From Arenibacter hampyeongensis (lineage in GTDB: Bacteria > Bacteroidota > Bacteroidia > Flavobacteriales > Flavobacteriaceae): a stretch of DNA of 64,000 nucleotides. A model generated the notes under the pieces. It was given only the letters and a program-made list of their open reading frames with translations. It was not told the DNA's origin and did not search any database. Below, piece by piece: positions 51,601-60,425 of the stretch. Within the stretch, counting starts at the first letter, position 1; the number at the start of each line of letters is the position of its first letter. The translations under genes and the position numbers were made by a program. The stretch is from contig NZ_PIOB01000001.1 in NCBI RefSeq assembly GCF_002909255.1, positions 434,001-498,000 on the forward strand. Reading direction: 5' to 3'.

Positions 51601-51910
51601 CCGCAATGCAGAGTTTCCTAGGTTAACTACCCAACGCGGGCTATCTGCTTGGAACTATAGAAGTAAGGACCATATTTTACAAAATAATAGATATGTTAGA
51701 TTAAAATCCCTTATTGTGGGCTATAATTTTAAAGGATTACAAATAGGAAATACACCCATTAATACAGTACGTATTTATTTTTCAGGAAATGATTTGTTTG
51801 AGTCTACAAGCGTAAAAGATGGTTATGACCCTGAATTTCAGCGTAGTTCAAATAACAGTGCATATCCATTCATGCGTACATGGGCCTTGGGTTTAAAAGT
51901 GTCGCTGTAA
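48665..51910 (+). CDS. SusC-type TonB-dependent outer-membrane transporter
   Basis: The 1081-residue protein has an N-terminal signal region, a carboxypeptidase-regulatory-like domain (about 55-125, starting ITGTVTSSEDGMPIPAVNV), the TonB-box-like LDEVVVVGYG near 132-141, a plug domain with IRGASSINGIDPLIVIDG, and a 22-strand barrel ending in an aromatic-rich WALGLKVSL. It imports oligosaccharides that the SusD lipoprotein next door captures, driven by TonB. The ATG at 48665 is preceded by a short out-of-frame start at 48654 that stops after four codons. The carboxypeptidase-like domain and length are normal for flavobacterial SusC. Confidence 0.95.
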   Translation: MITEKNKQFSLKYVTGFMVIVGLLLGGSTGLMAAGTNSVLGVPILELEMDQELTITGTVTSSEDGMPIPAVNVIVKGTNSGTTSDFDGNYAITVPSGNSVLVFSSMGYATKEIVVGSNRVINISLDTDVSALDEVVVVGYGSAKKETLTGSIEQVKAEAFEDLAVGSPALALQGRTPGLVVTRTSSRPGDEGVNFLIRGASSINGIDPLIVIDGIPAINSSSFNDMNPNDIESISVLKGGSASVYGSRAAGGVILVTTKKGKGDVKVDISTITRMGTIGIRPPSPTMSQYGQLFAAAAREDLASGKPPRYFFWNDLETVDRIASGEEGYYDLPINGNIWLGNAPRFDEMFGNSYSSQHNISVSGGTEKSNFRISAGYDENVGGLKVADDSADRYNFSINYGVDISDKLSLNTNINYLHNKFSGPTSGLAREAATWDAPLFPTYNPDGQYYANFGGVNITGDRNAIAQVKDGGRENKAVEQFKIAAQATYKFTDNLNFTGSYAISRQNSEYQAYAVSVPLYSWDGGFSNNINNTSYIQEGTGPDNNDGNITYKNYKGALNYTDSFGDHNISGLLAIEGEKNELNEYNVRRNGFVDYGVYDLNLGATDQLVTTSGGGNTWGFFGYIGRINYDYKGKYLLEFQGRRDGSSRFADGAKWSNYGSVSGGWVLSAEEFLKDSDVVSFLKIRGGYGELGSTSGIGNFGYLSTVGFGTTVFGETNANQQATSRASSLFSSTTTWERIVSKEIGLDFRLFNNKVFGSLDLYQKDNVGMLVRGITPDVLGTATPFTNIGTLETKGWEAMLGWQGKVGDLDFTISANMSDSRNEITEYDGAQTIFENLNDTDRSRNILGKPINSFYLWETDGYFDSQAQVDAYYASLDPGGILPSQSSNDALRPGDMIVVDSNGDGSLDNDDLTYQGDAAPHYVYGLNFDIKYKNFDVSAFFQGALDHQIYREGYFAQPFQAEWQNQSNTWLGRTWTEDNRNAEFPRLTTQRGLSAWNYRSKDHILQNNRYVRLKSLIVGYNFKGLQIGNTPINTVRIYFSGNDLFESTSVKDGYDPEFQRSSNNSAYPFMRTWALGLKVSL

Positions 51911-51951
51911 GGTATTGTAGCTATTTAATATTTAAATTAAAAAACATTCAA

Positions 51952-53736
51952 ATGAAAAAAGTAATATATAAAGTTTTACCATGTATTATGGTACTCTTTG
52001 CATCATGTGCAGACGAATTTATAGATTTAACACCACCAGCATCAATAACGGACGAAGTTTATTATACGGAAGCTGAGCATTTTTTAACGGGCTCCAACAG
52101 GTTTTATACTAACCTAATAGGGTGGGGAGACCAAGGTATTTATGCAGATCACGGTTCCGATTTGGTCGGTTATACTGAAGACGGTGGGATGCAGGAATAT
52201 AGTAGGGGAGACACCCAGGCACCGGAGACCGATGCTTATTATTCCAATGCTTATTCGGCTATTAGAGACATGAACCTTTTACTTGCAAGAGCTGAAGCTT
52301 ATGATGGAGAAGGAAGCATAGGAGAATATGTGGCAGCAACTAAATTTCATAGGGCTTGGCAGTATTTCTTTTTGGTACAACGTTTTGGAGGTGTTACTTT
52401 GGTAACCGAACCTCTAGATGTTGATTCTGAAGAATTATATGGACCGCGCAATAGTAGATATGAAGTGGTTGCCCAAATTTTAGCAGATCTGGATGATGCT
52501 ATAGCCGGGTTACCTACAGAACAGGAAATTAGTTCTTCTGATAAAGGTAAGATTAGTAAATGGGCTGCCATGGCATTTAAAGCGGAAGTTTTATTACATG
52601 AAGCAACTTGGATGAAATATGTTGGTGACAGTACGGATGGTGATGGCTTAAGTACTGGAGCTGGAAGTGCTGGATACGATACAGGTAAAATAAATACTTA
52701 TTTACAGGAAGTTGCCACTTTAACGAAAACGGTTATGGATCAAGGCGGTTATGAGCTTTGGAATAATAACGATGTTCTTGATAATTTGAGTTCAAATTTC
52801 TTATTTAACCTGGAAGATGGTGGATCCAATCCAGGTGGATTGGACAAGGCGTCAAATAAAGAGTTCATTTTTTATAATAAATACGATTTTACTTTTAGAC
52901 AAGCTGGCACACTAGTAAGTCACGTTTTTGAAGGAAGAGTAAAACCCAGTAGAAAGATGATGGATATGTTTTTATGTGATGACGGACTACCAATAGATCA
53001 GTCATTAAAATTTATGGGATATGCAAATACGGAGGATGAGTTCCAAAACAGGGATTTAAGAATGAGGGCTTATTTTACCTATCATAAAAATCTTGGTGAG
53101 ATTCCTGAAACTGGAGACGTGCTTTTAAATGGAACAAATAATTTCGGCTACTTCAATTCTAAGTTCATGAGTTGGAACTGGGGAACCGATATTGCTTATA
53201 GAGCCACAACGACTGAAGCCTATGATATGCCTTTTTTACGACTGGCAGAAGTGTATTTAATGTATGCTGAAGCTTTGTACGAGTTAAACGGAAGTTTAAC
53301 TGACGCTGAAATGAATGAATCTATCAATTTAGTTAAAGCTAGGGCTGGATTACCGCCTATAAGCAATGTTTTCTTAACGGCTAACGGCATGGATATAGGT
53401 ACAGAAATTCGTAGAGAACGTACCATTGAACTTTATGCGGAAAGCGCAACAAGATTTAACGATTTAAAAAGATGGGGCATTGCCGAAGAAGAATTAGGTG
53501 AAACCATTTACGGCGCAGTTATAGAGGGTACTGCATATGAAGGAAACACGGCCTTATATAATCCGGCTGCCTATGGTTTTGGAGAAGCAACCACCACAAC
53601 AGGTGTTGGCGAAAGAAGATGTCTCATAGTACAGCCATCTTCTATTCGTAACTTTACCAGAGATAATTACTTATTCCCTCTACCTACATCCCAGACGGGT
53701 TTAAATGATAATTTGCTTCAAAATCCCGGGTACTAA
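51952..53736 (+). CDS. SusD-type glycan-binding lipoprotein
   Basis: The start at 51952 (594 residues) gives a typical lipoprotein signal, MKKVIYKVLPCIMVLFASC, with Cys19 as lipid anchor; the frame is open further upstream but that part overlaps susC. The protein shows the SusD/RagB helical layout: YYTEAEHFLTGSNRFYTNL, then AIRDMNLLL, KFHRAWQYFFLVQRFGGV, and near the end LRLAEVYLMYAEALY and IRRERTIELYAE. SusD sits on the outer face of SusC and acts as a lid that binds the glycan. The gap to susC is 41 nt and a terminator follows, so susC and susD form a closed two-gene operon. Confidence 0.95.
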   Translation: MKKVIYKVLPCIMVLFASCADEFIDLTPPASITDEVYYTEAEHFLTGSNRFYTNLIGWGDQGIYADHGSDLVGYTEDGGMQEYSRGDTQAPETDAYYSNAYSAIRDMNLLLARAEAYDGEGSIGEYVAATKFHRAWQYFFLVQRFGGVTLVTEPLDVDSEELYGPRNSRYEVVAQILADLDDAIAGLPTEQEISSSDKGKISKWAAMAFKAEVLLHEATWMKYVGDSTDGDGLSTGAGSAGYDTGKINTYLQEVATLTKTVMDQGGYELWNNNDVLDNLSSNFLFNLEDGGSNPGGLDKASNKEFIFYNKYDFTFRQAGTLVSHVFEGRVKPSRKMMDMFLCDDGLPIDQSLKFMGYANTEDEFQNRDLRMRAYFTYHKNLGEIPETGDVLLNGTNNFGYFNSKFMSWNWGTDIAYRATTTEAYDMPFLRLAEVYLMYAEALYELNGSLTDAEMNESINLVKARAGLPPISNVFLTANGMDIGTEIRRERTIELYAESATRFNDLKRWGIAEEELGETIYGAVIEGTAYEGNTALYNPAAYGFGEATTTTGVGERRCLIVQPSSIRNFTRDNYLFPLPTSQTGLNDNLLQNPGY

Positions 53737-53766
53737 AAAATAGTAGTTTTAGTTAGTTTGTTAATG

Positions 53767-53803
53767 GCAGCCAAAGCTTTATGTTTTGGCTGCTCCTTTT
53801 TTT
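53767..53803 (+). terminator. Terminator of susC-susD
   Basis: GCAGCCAAA and TTTGGCTGC form a perfect 9-bp stem around a nine-base loop, followed after three bases by seven Ts. It ends the susCD transcript before the convergent regulator gene. Confidence 0.85.
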
Positions 53804-53872
53804 GGAATGGATTGGGCTAAAAGCTCCTAAGACGAAAATGCGTCTGTACGTTGACCGAGCTATTCGCCTGGT

Positions 53873-56800
53873 TTAATTCTGTTTAACATTGGATTTCTGT
53901 TCCATAAATTCGGTAGGGGTCATGTTAAATAATTCCCGAAAGGTCTTGCTAAAATAGGCAGTAGAATTAAATCCACTCATATAGGTTACCTCTTTTATGG
54001 TGTATTGGCTGTTTTGCAGCAACTCCGAAGCGTACCTTAACCTAATGGTACGTATAAAGTGGCTAGGGTTTTTGCCTGTGAGCGAATTTATTTTTCGGTA
54101 AAGTTGTGATCTGCCGATCCCCAATTCCTTTGAGAGGTCCTCTTGCTTGAAGTCTACATTACTAATGTTTTGAATGATGTTCCTGGTAGCTTTATCCAAA
54201 AACACCTCGTCCAAATTGTTTGATGTTATCTCACTGGACGAAAATATACCTCCTATTTCTGAAAACCGTTCCCTTAGCCTATTTTTTGTTGTTAGCAAAT
54301 TACTGATTCGGGCTTTGAGGACACTTGTGACAAAAGGTTTGGCCAGGTAGCCGTCTGCTCCGCTTTTGTACCCTTCAACTCTATCATAATCCAAGCTTCT
54401 GGCTGTAAGCAACAATACAGGTATATGACAGGTATCAAAGTCGGCCTTTATTTCCTTGCACAGTTCAAAGCCATCCATTTTGGGCATCATTACATCGCTA
54501 ATAATTAAATCTGGGAAGATTTTTTTTGCCATTTTCAACCCTTTGCTGCCATTGGCGGCTTCCTTAATGATATAGTCACTTTGAAGATCGGATGCAAGGT
54601 GTCTCCTCAATTCATTATTGTCTTCTATGATTAATACAGTAGGTAATTTTTTATTGGTGTCGTGATCTTTTTTTATGGATGGGATTGGTTCCTCATTTGC
54701 TATACTCATTTCATAGTCTACCGCGGTCATAGAGTTGATAAGGAATTCATTTTTTACATTTTCAACATCTTCAGGCTCAGAATCAAAGTTCATAGGCAGT
54801 TTAACGGTAAACGTACTTCCCTTCTTACGTTGGCTTTCAACCATTATTTCTCCTTTGTGGATTCCTACTAGTGCCTTCGTAAAATTTAATCCTATTCCGG
54901 TACCCGATGTTGTGCTATCTGGGTGATAAAACCGGCTAAAAATATTCTTTAGTTGCTCTTTGTCCAATCCCACACCACTGTCGGTAATCACTATTTCTAC
55001 ATATTCGTTTAAGCTCTCCTTCTTTGCCCAAAATCCGGGTTTTCCATTGCCTTTAGCTAACTTTTTGTGGACCGAAACACCAATGGCCCCCCCCCTTTCT
55101 GTAAATTTAATGGCATTGGAAATTAGGTTGGTAATTATTTTTTCAACTTTGTCAAAATCAAAAAGGGTGGTAATATTTTTAGTATCGGCTTCAAATTTAT
55201 ATTGCAGTTCTTTTTTCGTGGCTATTGGCTCGAATAGGGAAAAAATATCCTCACAGAATTTGACTATATTTCCTTTCTCCAATTGTAAGGGGGACATTCC
55301 CACATCCATTTTTCTATAATCCAATAATTGGTTTACGAGGTGCAACAGTCTTCTTGCACTTCTTTGAATTGTAATTGCCGAAGATTTAATTTGATCGGAA
55401 TCCGTGATACTCGATAAAATTTTATCTACCGGGTTGAGTATTAATGTTAATGGAGTTCTGAACTCATGGGAGACATTCACAAAGAACTCCAGTTTCATTT
55501 GGTCAAGTTCACGACGTTGGGAGGCTTTTACCCTTAGTGTGTAAAAATTAATTAGTGCCCATAATATTAATCCCCCCACGATCAAGTAAATAATCTTCAT
55601 CCACCACGTTTTCCAGAAAGGAGGCAATATTTTAATATCAATTCTTGAAGAACTGGCATCTGACCATTGGCCGTCCAAGGTCGCCTTTACCTCAAAAATA
55701 TAATTCCCGGGTTTTAAATTGGAAAGGTTAACCACCCTATTATTGCCGGCATCAATAAAATTATCATCCAAACCATGCATTTTATATGCATATTGTACCA
55801 GTTCGGGATTTTCATAATGTAGCGCTACAAATTCAAAAGAGATATAATTTTCATCGTGTTTTAAGAGCAAATTTTGGATTTCGTTGATCGGCTTGTTGAG
55901 AAGTATTCTTCCGTTAACAGAATCGTTGGGGTTGATTTTGGAATTGTTTAACTTAAAACTGGTAATGTTCGGCCTTAACTTGGGTACAGAATCCAATTCA
56001 AAATTATTGGGGTCGAATATATTGAAGCCGTTGATGCCACCAATAATTATACGTCCATCTTTGGTTTTTTCAATGGACTTGCTTTGATATTCCGGCCCTT
56101 GCAGGCCATCATGAACGTTGAAATTTCTAAATTGATGTGTAATGGGATTCAATAGGGAAAGACCGCTTTTTGTTGTTACCCATAGATTATGGTTGTTGTC
56201 TTCTTTTATTCCTACCACTAGATTATTGGGAAGTTCGTTTTTGGTGGTATACGATCTTATAACCTTCAGGTTGCTATCAAGTTTAAAAATTCCGTTGTCT
56301 GTTCCCAACCAAATATTCCCAAGATGATCCTCTTTAATATAATTTATGCCATTGCCTTCTAAACCATTTTCTTTTATTTGCTGGAATTGGATTTGTTCTG
56401 GTACAAATTCTTCCAGTTTATTTAATTCTAAATAATTTAAACCCAGTGATGTACCTATTAGCAAACGATTTTTGGAATCTATATATAGAAAGAACACAAA
56501 ATTACTGGCCAAGCCATTATCATTTTGAATAGTATTTTTGTAGTTTTTAAATCGTCCGGTATTTTGGTCAAACAAACTTAGTCCCTCGGTTCTAAGCCCA
56601 AACCAAAGCCTATTTTTGTCGTCTTCCACGCCTGTCCACACAGAACTTTCACCAATAGAGTAGGAATTTGCGGGATTATGTACAAACCGTTTAAACGTTT
56701 TAAGTTCGGGGTCAAATTTATTTACGCCACCATCTAAAGTGCAAATCCAAATATGGCCGCTGGAAGATTCATAAGTATATAGTATTTTGTTGGAACTTAA

Positions 56801-58051
56801 GGAATTGGGATTTTTTGGGTCATGGCTAAAATGTTTATAGGAAATATTCTCCTCATCAAATAGATTAAGTCCGCCATTGTAGGCACTGATCCAAATTCTT
56901 TCCTTGGAATCCTCTAAAACCGACTGCACTATTTTTTCATTGAGACCATTGGGATTATTTGGTTGGTAATAATAATGTCCGAAAAAATATTTTAATGGGT
57001 CCAACTTGCTTACACCCTTATCATAACTTCCGATCCATAAAATGCCGCTTTCGTCCTCGTATATGACCGAGGGTTTGTCATTGGGGATGGAAAACGGATC
57101 AAAAGGATCATTTAAAATATTTTGGACTGCCTTTTTTTCTTCCCTGTTGAAAAGGAAAAGGCCATGGCCATCTGTAGACACCCAAACTGTTCCATTTTTA
57201 TCTAGGTGGAAATCCCTAATCGGAATATCGCCATCAACCAATGAAAGGGGTGTAAATTTGTTGTCATTTCTGGTCCACAAAATTATATTCGACAAATTAT
57301 TTCCTATCCAGAAATCGTCATTGGAGTCGATATAAACGTTTTTTGGTAAATGGTTAAGTTCATAGGGAACGGAGACATTAATGTGCACTCTATTAAAATT
57401 ATCCTTATCGGGATCGTATCTATTTAGATATTGGCCATTGGTCACAAACCAAAGGGCACTTTTACTATCCTTTAATATAAAATTTACGCCGTTGTTGTCC
57501 AAGGAATTGCTATTGGCCGCTTCATTGTAATAATTGGATATGTCCAACTTTTGGTTATCGCTTGGATTGTCCTGCAGATCAATTTTAATTACCCCGTTAT
57601 TGGTTGCTATCCAAAGTTTGTTGTTCGCCGAATCATACAATAAATTATTTATTATTTTTCTGGGACTCTTGGAAAGGGTTTGTTCCCCATATAAGTTGAT
57701 ACGATGAAATCTATTGGTATTTTTATCCAAAAAATTAAGCCCATTGCTCGTTCCAACCCAAAGATTGCCAAATTTGTCCTCAACTATCGCGTTAATTCTA
57801 TTATTGCTAATTGAGGTGGAATCGTTTAGAATTGATCGGTAAATTTCAAACCCATAGCCGTCATATTTATTTAGACCATCTATAGTGCCAAACCACATAA
57901 AACCATCACTATCTTGAAAAATCGCCGTACAGGTACTGCTGGACAGACCGTCTATGGTATTTAAATTTTCAAATTTGAGATTGTTGAATTGCCCCAATAC
58001 CGGATTGGATAAAAAACAAGCCATAATGATTGCACATATGCGTATGATCAT
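53873..58051 (-). CDS. Hybrid two-component system regulator of the polysaccharide locus
   Basis: A single 1392-residue protein combining sensor and transcription factor. After a signal peptide come many two-component propeller repeats (about 25-720, with DGLSSSTCTAIFQDSDGFMW and similar units), a Y_Y_Y domain (about 745-805) and one membrane helix (about 815-838). The cytoplasmic part has a histidine kinase (NVSHEFRTPL, His near 860; NLISNAIKF; GTGIGLNF), a receiver with phospho-Asp in IISDVMMP (near 1185), and an AraC-type helix-turn-helix at the end (about 1275-1385). The periplasmic propeller binds an oligosaccharide cue. It lies convergent to susD and is the obvious candidate to bind boxes A, B and C. 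Confidence 0.95.
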   Translation of the reverse strand: MIIRICAIIMACFLSNPVLGQFNNLKFENLNTIDGLSSSTCTAIFQDSDGFMWFGTIDGLNKYDGYGFEIYRSILNDSTSISNNRINAIVEDKFGNLWVGTSNGLNFLDKNTNRFHRINLYGEQTLSKSPRKIINNLLYDSANNKLWIATNNGVIKIDLQDNPSDNQKLDISNYYNEAANSNSLDNNGVNFILKDSKSALWFVTNGQYLNRYDPDKDNFNRVHINVSVPYELNHLPKNVYIDSNDDFWIGNNLSNIILWTRNDNKFTPLSLVDGDIPIRDFHLDKNGTVWVSTDGHGLFLFNREEKKAVQNILNDPFDPFSIPNDKPSVIYEDESGILWIGSYDKGVSKLDPLKYFFGHYYYQPNNPNGLNEKIVQSVLEDSKERIWISAYNGGLNLFDEENISYKHFSHDPKNPNSLSSNKILYTYESSSGHIWICTLDGGVNKFDPELKTFKRFVHNPANSYSIGESSVWTGVEDDKNRLWFGLRTEGLSLFDQNTGRFKNYKNTIQNDNGLASNFVFFLYIDSKNRLLIGTSLGLNYLELNKLEEFVPEQIQFQQIKENGLEGNGINYIKEDHLGNIWLGTDNGIFKLDSNLKVIRSYTTKNELPNNLVVGIKEDNNHNLWVTTKSGLSLLNPITHQFRNFNVHDGLQGPEYQSKSIEKTKDGRIIIGGINGFNIFDPNNFELDSVPKLRPNITSFKLNNSKINPNDSVNGRILLNKPINEIQNLLLKHDENYISFEFVALHYENPELVQYAYKMHGLDDNFIDAGNNRVVNLSNLKPGNYIFEVKATLDGQWSDASSSRIDIKILPPFWKTWWMKIIYLIVGGLILWALINFYTLRVKASQRRELDQMKLEFFVNVSHEFRTPLTLILNPVDKILSSITDSDQIKSSAITIQRSARRLLHLVNQLLDYRKMDVGMSPLQLEKGNIVKFCEDIFSLFEPIATKKELQYKFEADTKNITTLFDFDKVEKIITNLISNAIKFTERGGAIGVSVHKKLAKGNGKPGFWAKKESLNEYVEIVITDSGVGLDKEQLKNIFSRFYHPDSTTSGTGIGLNFTKALVGIHKGEIMVESQRKKGSTFTVKLPMNFDSEPEDVENVKNEFLINSMTAVDYEMSIANEEPIPSIKKDHDTNKKLPTVLIIEDNNELRRHLASDLQSDYIIKEAANGSKGLKMAKKIFPDLIISDVMMPKMDGFELCKEIKADFDTCHIPVLLLTARSLDYDRVEGYKSGADGYLAKPFVTSVLKARISNLLTTKNRLRERFSEIGGIFSSSEITSNNLDEVFLDKATRNIIQNISNVDFKQEDLSKELGIGRSQLYRKINSLTGKNPSHFIRTIRLRYASELLQNSQYTIKEVTYMSGFNSTAYFSKTFRELFNMTPTEFMEQKSNVKQN

Positions 58052-58615
58052 TGCTTATAATTTGTGTTTTAAAAAACTATTGGTTAAGCCCATAAATTCG
58101 AGAAATTTTTATTGTAATAACTTGGAAGTTGCTATAAGCTCATTTGTGCACAATATAAGCACAAAAAAATAAACCTAAAATTAATTAACTCCCTTGAGGC
58201 CATGGTATACGGGGATTGTTTAAGCAAAGGGTTGAAAAGCTTTACTAATTTATGGCCGTAACTATAGTAGCAAGCCGAAGGGTGTGGTAACCAAAAAGTG
58301 TAATGCAAGTAAACAATTTTTCAAAAAAATTATTGTGATTCACATCTTGATTCCAATATTATTTAGTGCCAATTGAGAAATTAACTTGTACTTTATTTTA
58401 ATGTGTCTTAGGCCGTTTTTCCCGAAATAAAATTCTATTGTGGCTATGTTACTTTAATATGTATATTTAAAAGTGAATTTTCTCTGGATCTTCGCCGGCT
58501 TGGCCAGCATGTAACGGGATGGCCAGTGATTGTGTCTCCTTAAGCTCTTTATGGTCCGAAATTCGGCACTTTAAATAGCCGAAAAATTTAATAGTAACAG
58601 TTATTCTTTATCCAA
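58052..58615. other. Intergenic region between regulator and SMP-30 gene
   Basis: 564 bp without a convincing gene, RNA or repeat. It should contain the promoters of the divergent regulator and SMP-30 genes, but I found no clean TTG / TAnnTTTG pair and no copy of the regulatory box seen at A, B and C, so the regulator is probably not controlled by that box. Confidence 0.5.
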
Positions 58616-59587
58616 ATGAAAATGAATTATAGGTCAATCTCTTTTATTAAATACCAACTAATCGCCTTATGTTTTGCACTTTTTATAATAGGATGTAAAG
58701 AAAAACAGGGAAATACCTCAAAAGAAGAATCTGAGGATAATGGGATTGAACAAAAACAGGAATTGTACCAGAGCAAGGTATTTACCAAACCTTCCCTCTT
58801 TCCATCTGGAATTGAAGGCCCTGCAGTGGATGTCAATGGAATCTTATATGCTGTTAATTTCGACAGTACAGGAACCATAGGACAGGTAGACTCCAATGGT
58901 GAAGCCTCCTTATTTGTGAAGCTCCCTGAAGGCAGTATTGGAAATGGGATTCGTTTTAATAGCAAGGGCGAAATGTTCATAGCAGATTATACCAAGCACA
59001 ATATTTTAAAGGTGGATATGGATACCAAAGAAATCAGTGTGTATGCCCATAATGATAAAATGAACCAACCGAATGATGTTGCAATAATGGACAACGACAT
59101 ACTTTTCGCCAGTGATCCCGACTGGAAAAATTCCAAAGGGCAAATATGGAGAATAGATACCGATGGTGCTGTTACTTTGCTGGAAGGGGATATGGGTACT
59201 ACCAATGGTATAGAGGTTAGTCCGGACAACAAAACACTTTATGTCAACGAATCGGTGCAGCGCAACGTTTGGGCATATGACCTTTCCCCAAATGGGGAAA
59301 TAAGCAATAAACGGCTGCTTATTAAATTTGAAGATTTTGGAATGGACGGCATGCGTACAGACATCAAGGGAAATCTATACATCACCCGTCACGGAAAGGG
59401 TACAGTGGTTCAAGTTTCGCCTGATGGTAAAATTCTAAAGGAAATTGAATTAAAGGGCAAAACACCGTCCAACATAGCGTTTGGCGGAAGTGAAGGCACA
59501 AAGGCCTTTATTACGCTGCAGGACAACGGTAATTTTGAAAGCTTTGATACGGAACATCCTGGAAGGGAATTTGTAATGAAAAAGTAG
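58616..59587 (+). CDS. SMP-30 / gluconolactonase-like lipoprotein
   Basis: A 323-residue beta-propeller protein with lipobox LFIIGCKE (about Cys27). Family segments include IEGPAVDVNGILYAVNF, GNGIRFNSKGEMFIADY, MNQPNDVAIMDNDILFASDPDW, TNGIEVSPDNKTLYVNES and DGMRTDIKGNLYITRHG. The acidic and Asn residues in them are the usual metal ligands. Relatives hydrolyse sugar lactones such as gluconolactone or fuconolactone. An exported lactonase could act on oxidised sugars from the locus. It stands 326 nt ahead of the RidA operon on the same strand and may be a separate transcript. A second start codon lies two codons later. Confidence 0.85.
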   Translation: MKMNYRSISFIKYQLIALCFALFIIGCKEKQGNTSKEESEDNGIEQKQELYQSKVFTKPSLFPSGIEGPAVDVNGILYAVNFDSTGTIGQVDSNGEASLFVKLPEGSIGNGIRFNSKGEMFIADYTKHNILKVDMDTKEISVYAHNDKMNQPNDVAIMDNDILFASDPDWKNSKGQIWRIDTDGAVTLLEGDMGTTNGIEVSPDNKTLYVNESVQRNVWAYDLSPNGEISNKRLLIKFEDFGMDGMRTDIKGNLYITRHGKGTVVQVSPDGKILKEIELKGKTPSNIAFGGSEGTKAFITLQDNGNFESFDTEHPGREFVMKK

Positions 59588-59913
59588 CTTTAAATATCCA
59601 AACCCAAGAGCACTACATTTATGTACAGCTATGTTGTGGGAGTAGTTACTTGGCGTTTGGAAATTTTGGCTTACTGGAACACCTAAAACAATAATATGGT
59701 CGAATATTTCAAGGTGGTGAAAATTTCATATATTCATGATGTGGGCAATTGACGGTTAAAGACAAATCTTTAAAGGTTTTAGAGTGTCATTGGTCAATCA
59801 ATTTAAATAATAACATATCCTTTTAAGAGGGGGAGGTTTAGACTACCTAAAACAGGCAAATAGAGTGGAATTCGATTTTTTACATAATACAAATAATCAT
59901 AATTTAAATTGGC
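59588..59913. other. Intergenic region before the RidA gene
   Basis: 326 bp with no gene or repeat that I can support. It is AT-rich toward the RidA start and should hold the promoter of the following operon; no clear consensus promoter was recognised and no box of the A/B/C type is present. Confidence 0.5.
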
Positions 59914-60390
59914 ATGGAAAACAAAACAACAAGAAGAGCATCTTTTAAGAAACTAGGAATGGGATTGGCAGCCATGTTTGGCCTAGGTGCCGCCGCCAAG
60001 GCAATGGACGGTGGATCAAAACCAAAAAAAGAAGTCGTAGGCGAAATCGTCATGGATCAGGATATTCCATTATTTTCAGGAGGCGTGAAACACGGGAATA
60101 CCCTTTACATTGCTGGGAAAGGCGCGCATGTGGAACCTTATGAGATCAAGGCACATACCGAAATTGTATTGCAAGAGCTGGAAAAGGAGCTGAAAAAACA
60201 TGGTTCTTCCATGGAAAAGGTACTCAAGGTAAATGTTTATTTGGCAGATTTGGCCGACTACAAAGGCATGAACGAAGTGTTCAGGGGCCGTTTTGGACCT
60301 AACCCTCCAGTAAGGACTACCGTTGCTACCTATGGTGGCGTTCCAGGGAATTCGCTGGTGGAAATGGACTGTATAGCCGCTTTGGACTAG
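59914..60390 (+). CDS. RidA-family protein with a twin-arginine-like export signal
   Basis: The 158-residue protein has a RidA/YjgF core (about 45-157: ending with PNPPVRTTVATYGGVPGNSLVEMDCIA in pieces, including the conserved RTTV) behind an N-terminal TTRRASFKKLGMGLAAMFG that looks like a Tat signal. Cytoplasmic RidA deaminates reactive enamines; exported versions are less understood and occur in operons for catabolism of unusual compounds. It is followed after 35 nt by the RraA-like gene. The classic substrate-binding Arg is present in PPVRTT. Export as a folded protein through Tat is inference from the RR motif. Confidence 0.85.
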   Translation: MENKTTRRASFKKLGMGLAAMFGLGAAAKAMDGGSKPKKEVVGEIVMDQDIPLFSGGVKHGNTLYIAGKGAHVEPYEIKAHTEIVLQELEKELKKHGSSMEKVLKVNVYLADLADYKGMNEVFRGRFGPNPPVRTTVATYGGVPGNSLVEMDCIAALD

Positions 60391-60425
60391 ATAACCGATC
60401 AACATCTTATAAACCTTTTTGCATA

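Noticed and set aside
51880-51951. Extension of SusD into the end of susC
   Set aside because: The ATG at 51952 gives a standard lipoprotein signal; the upstream part is out-of-frame susC sequence.
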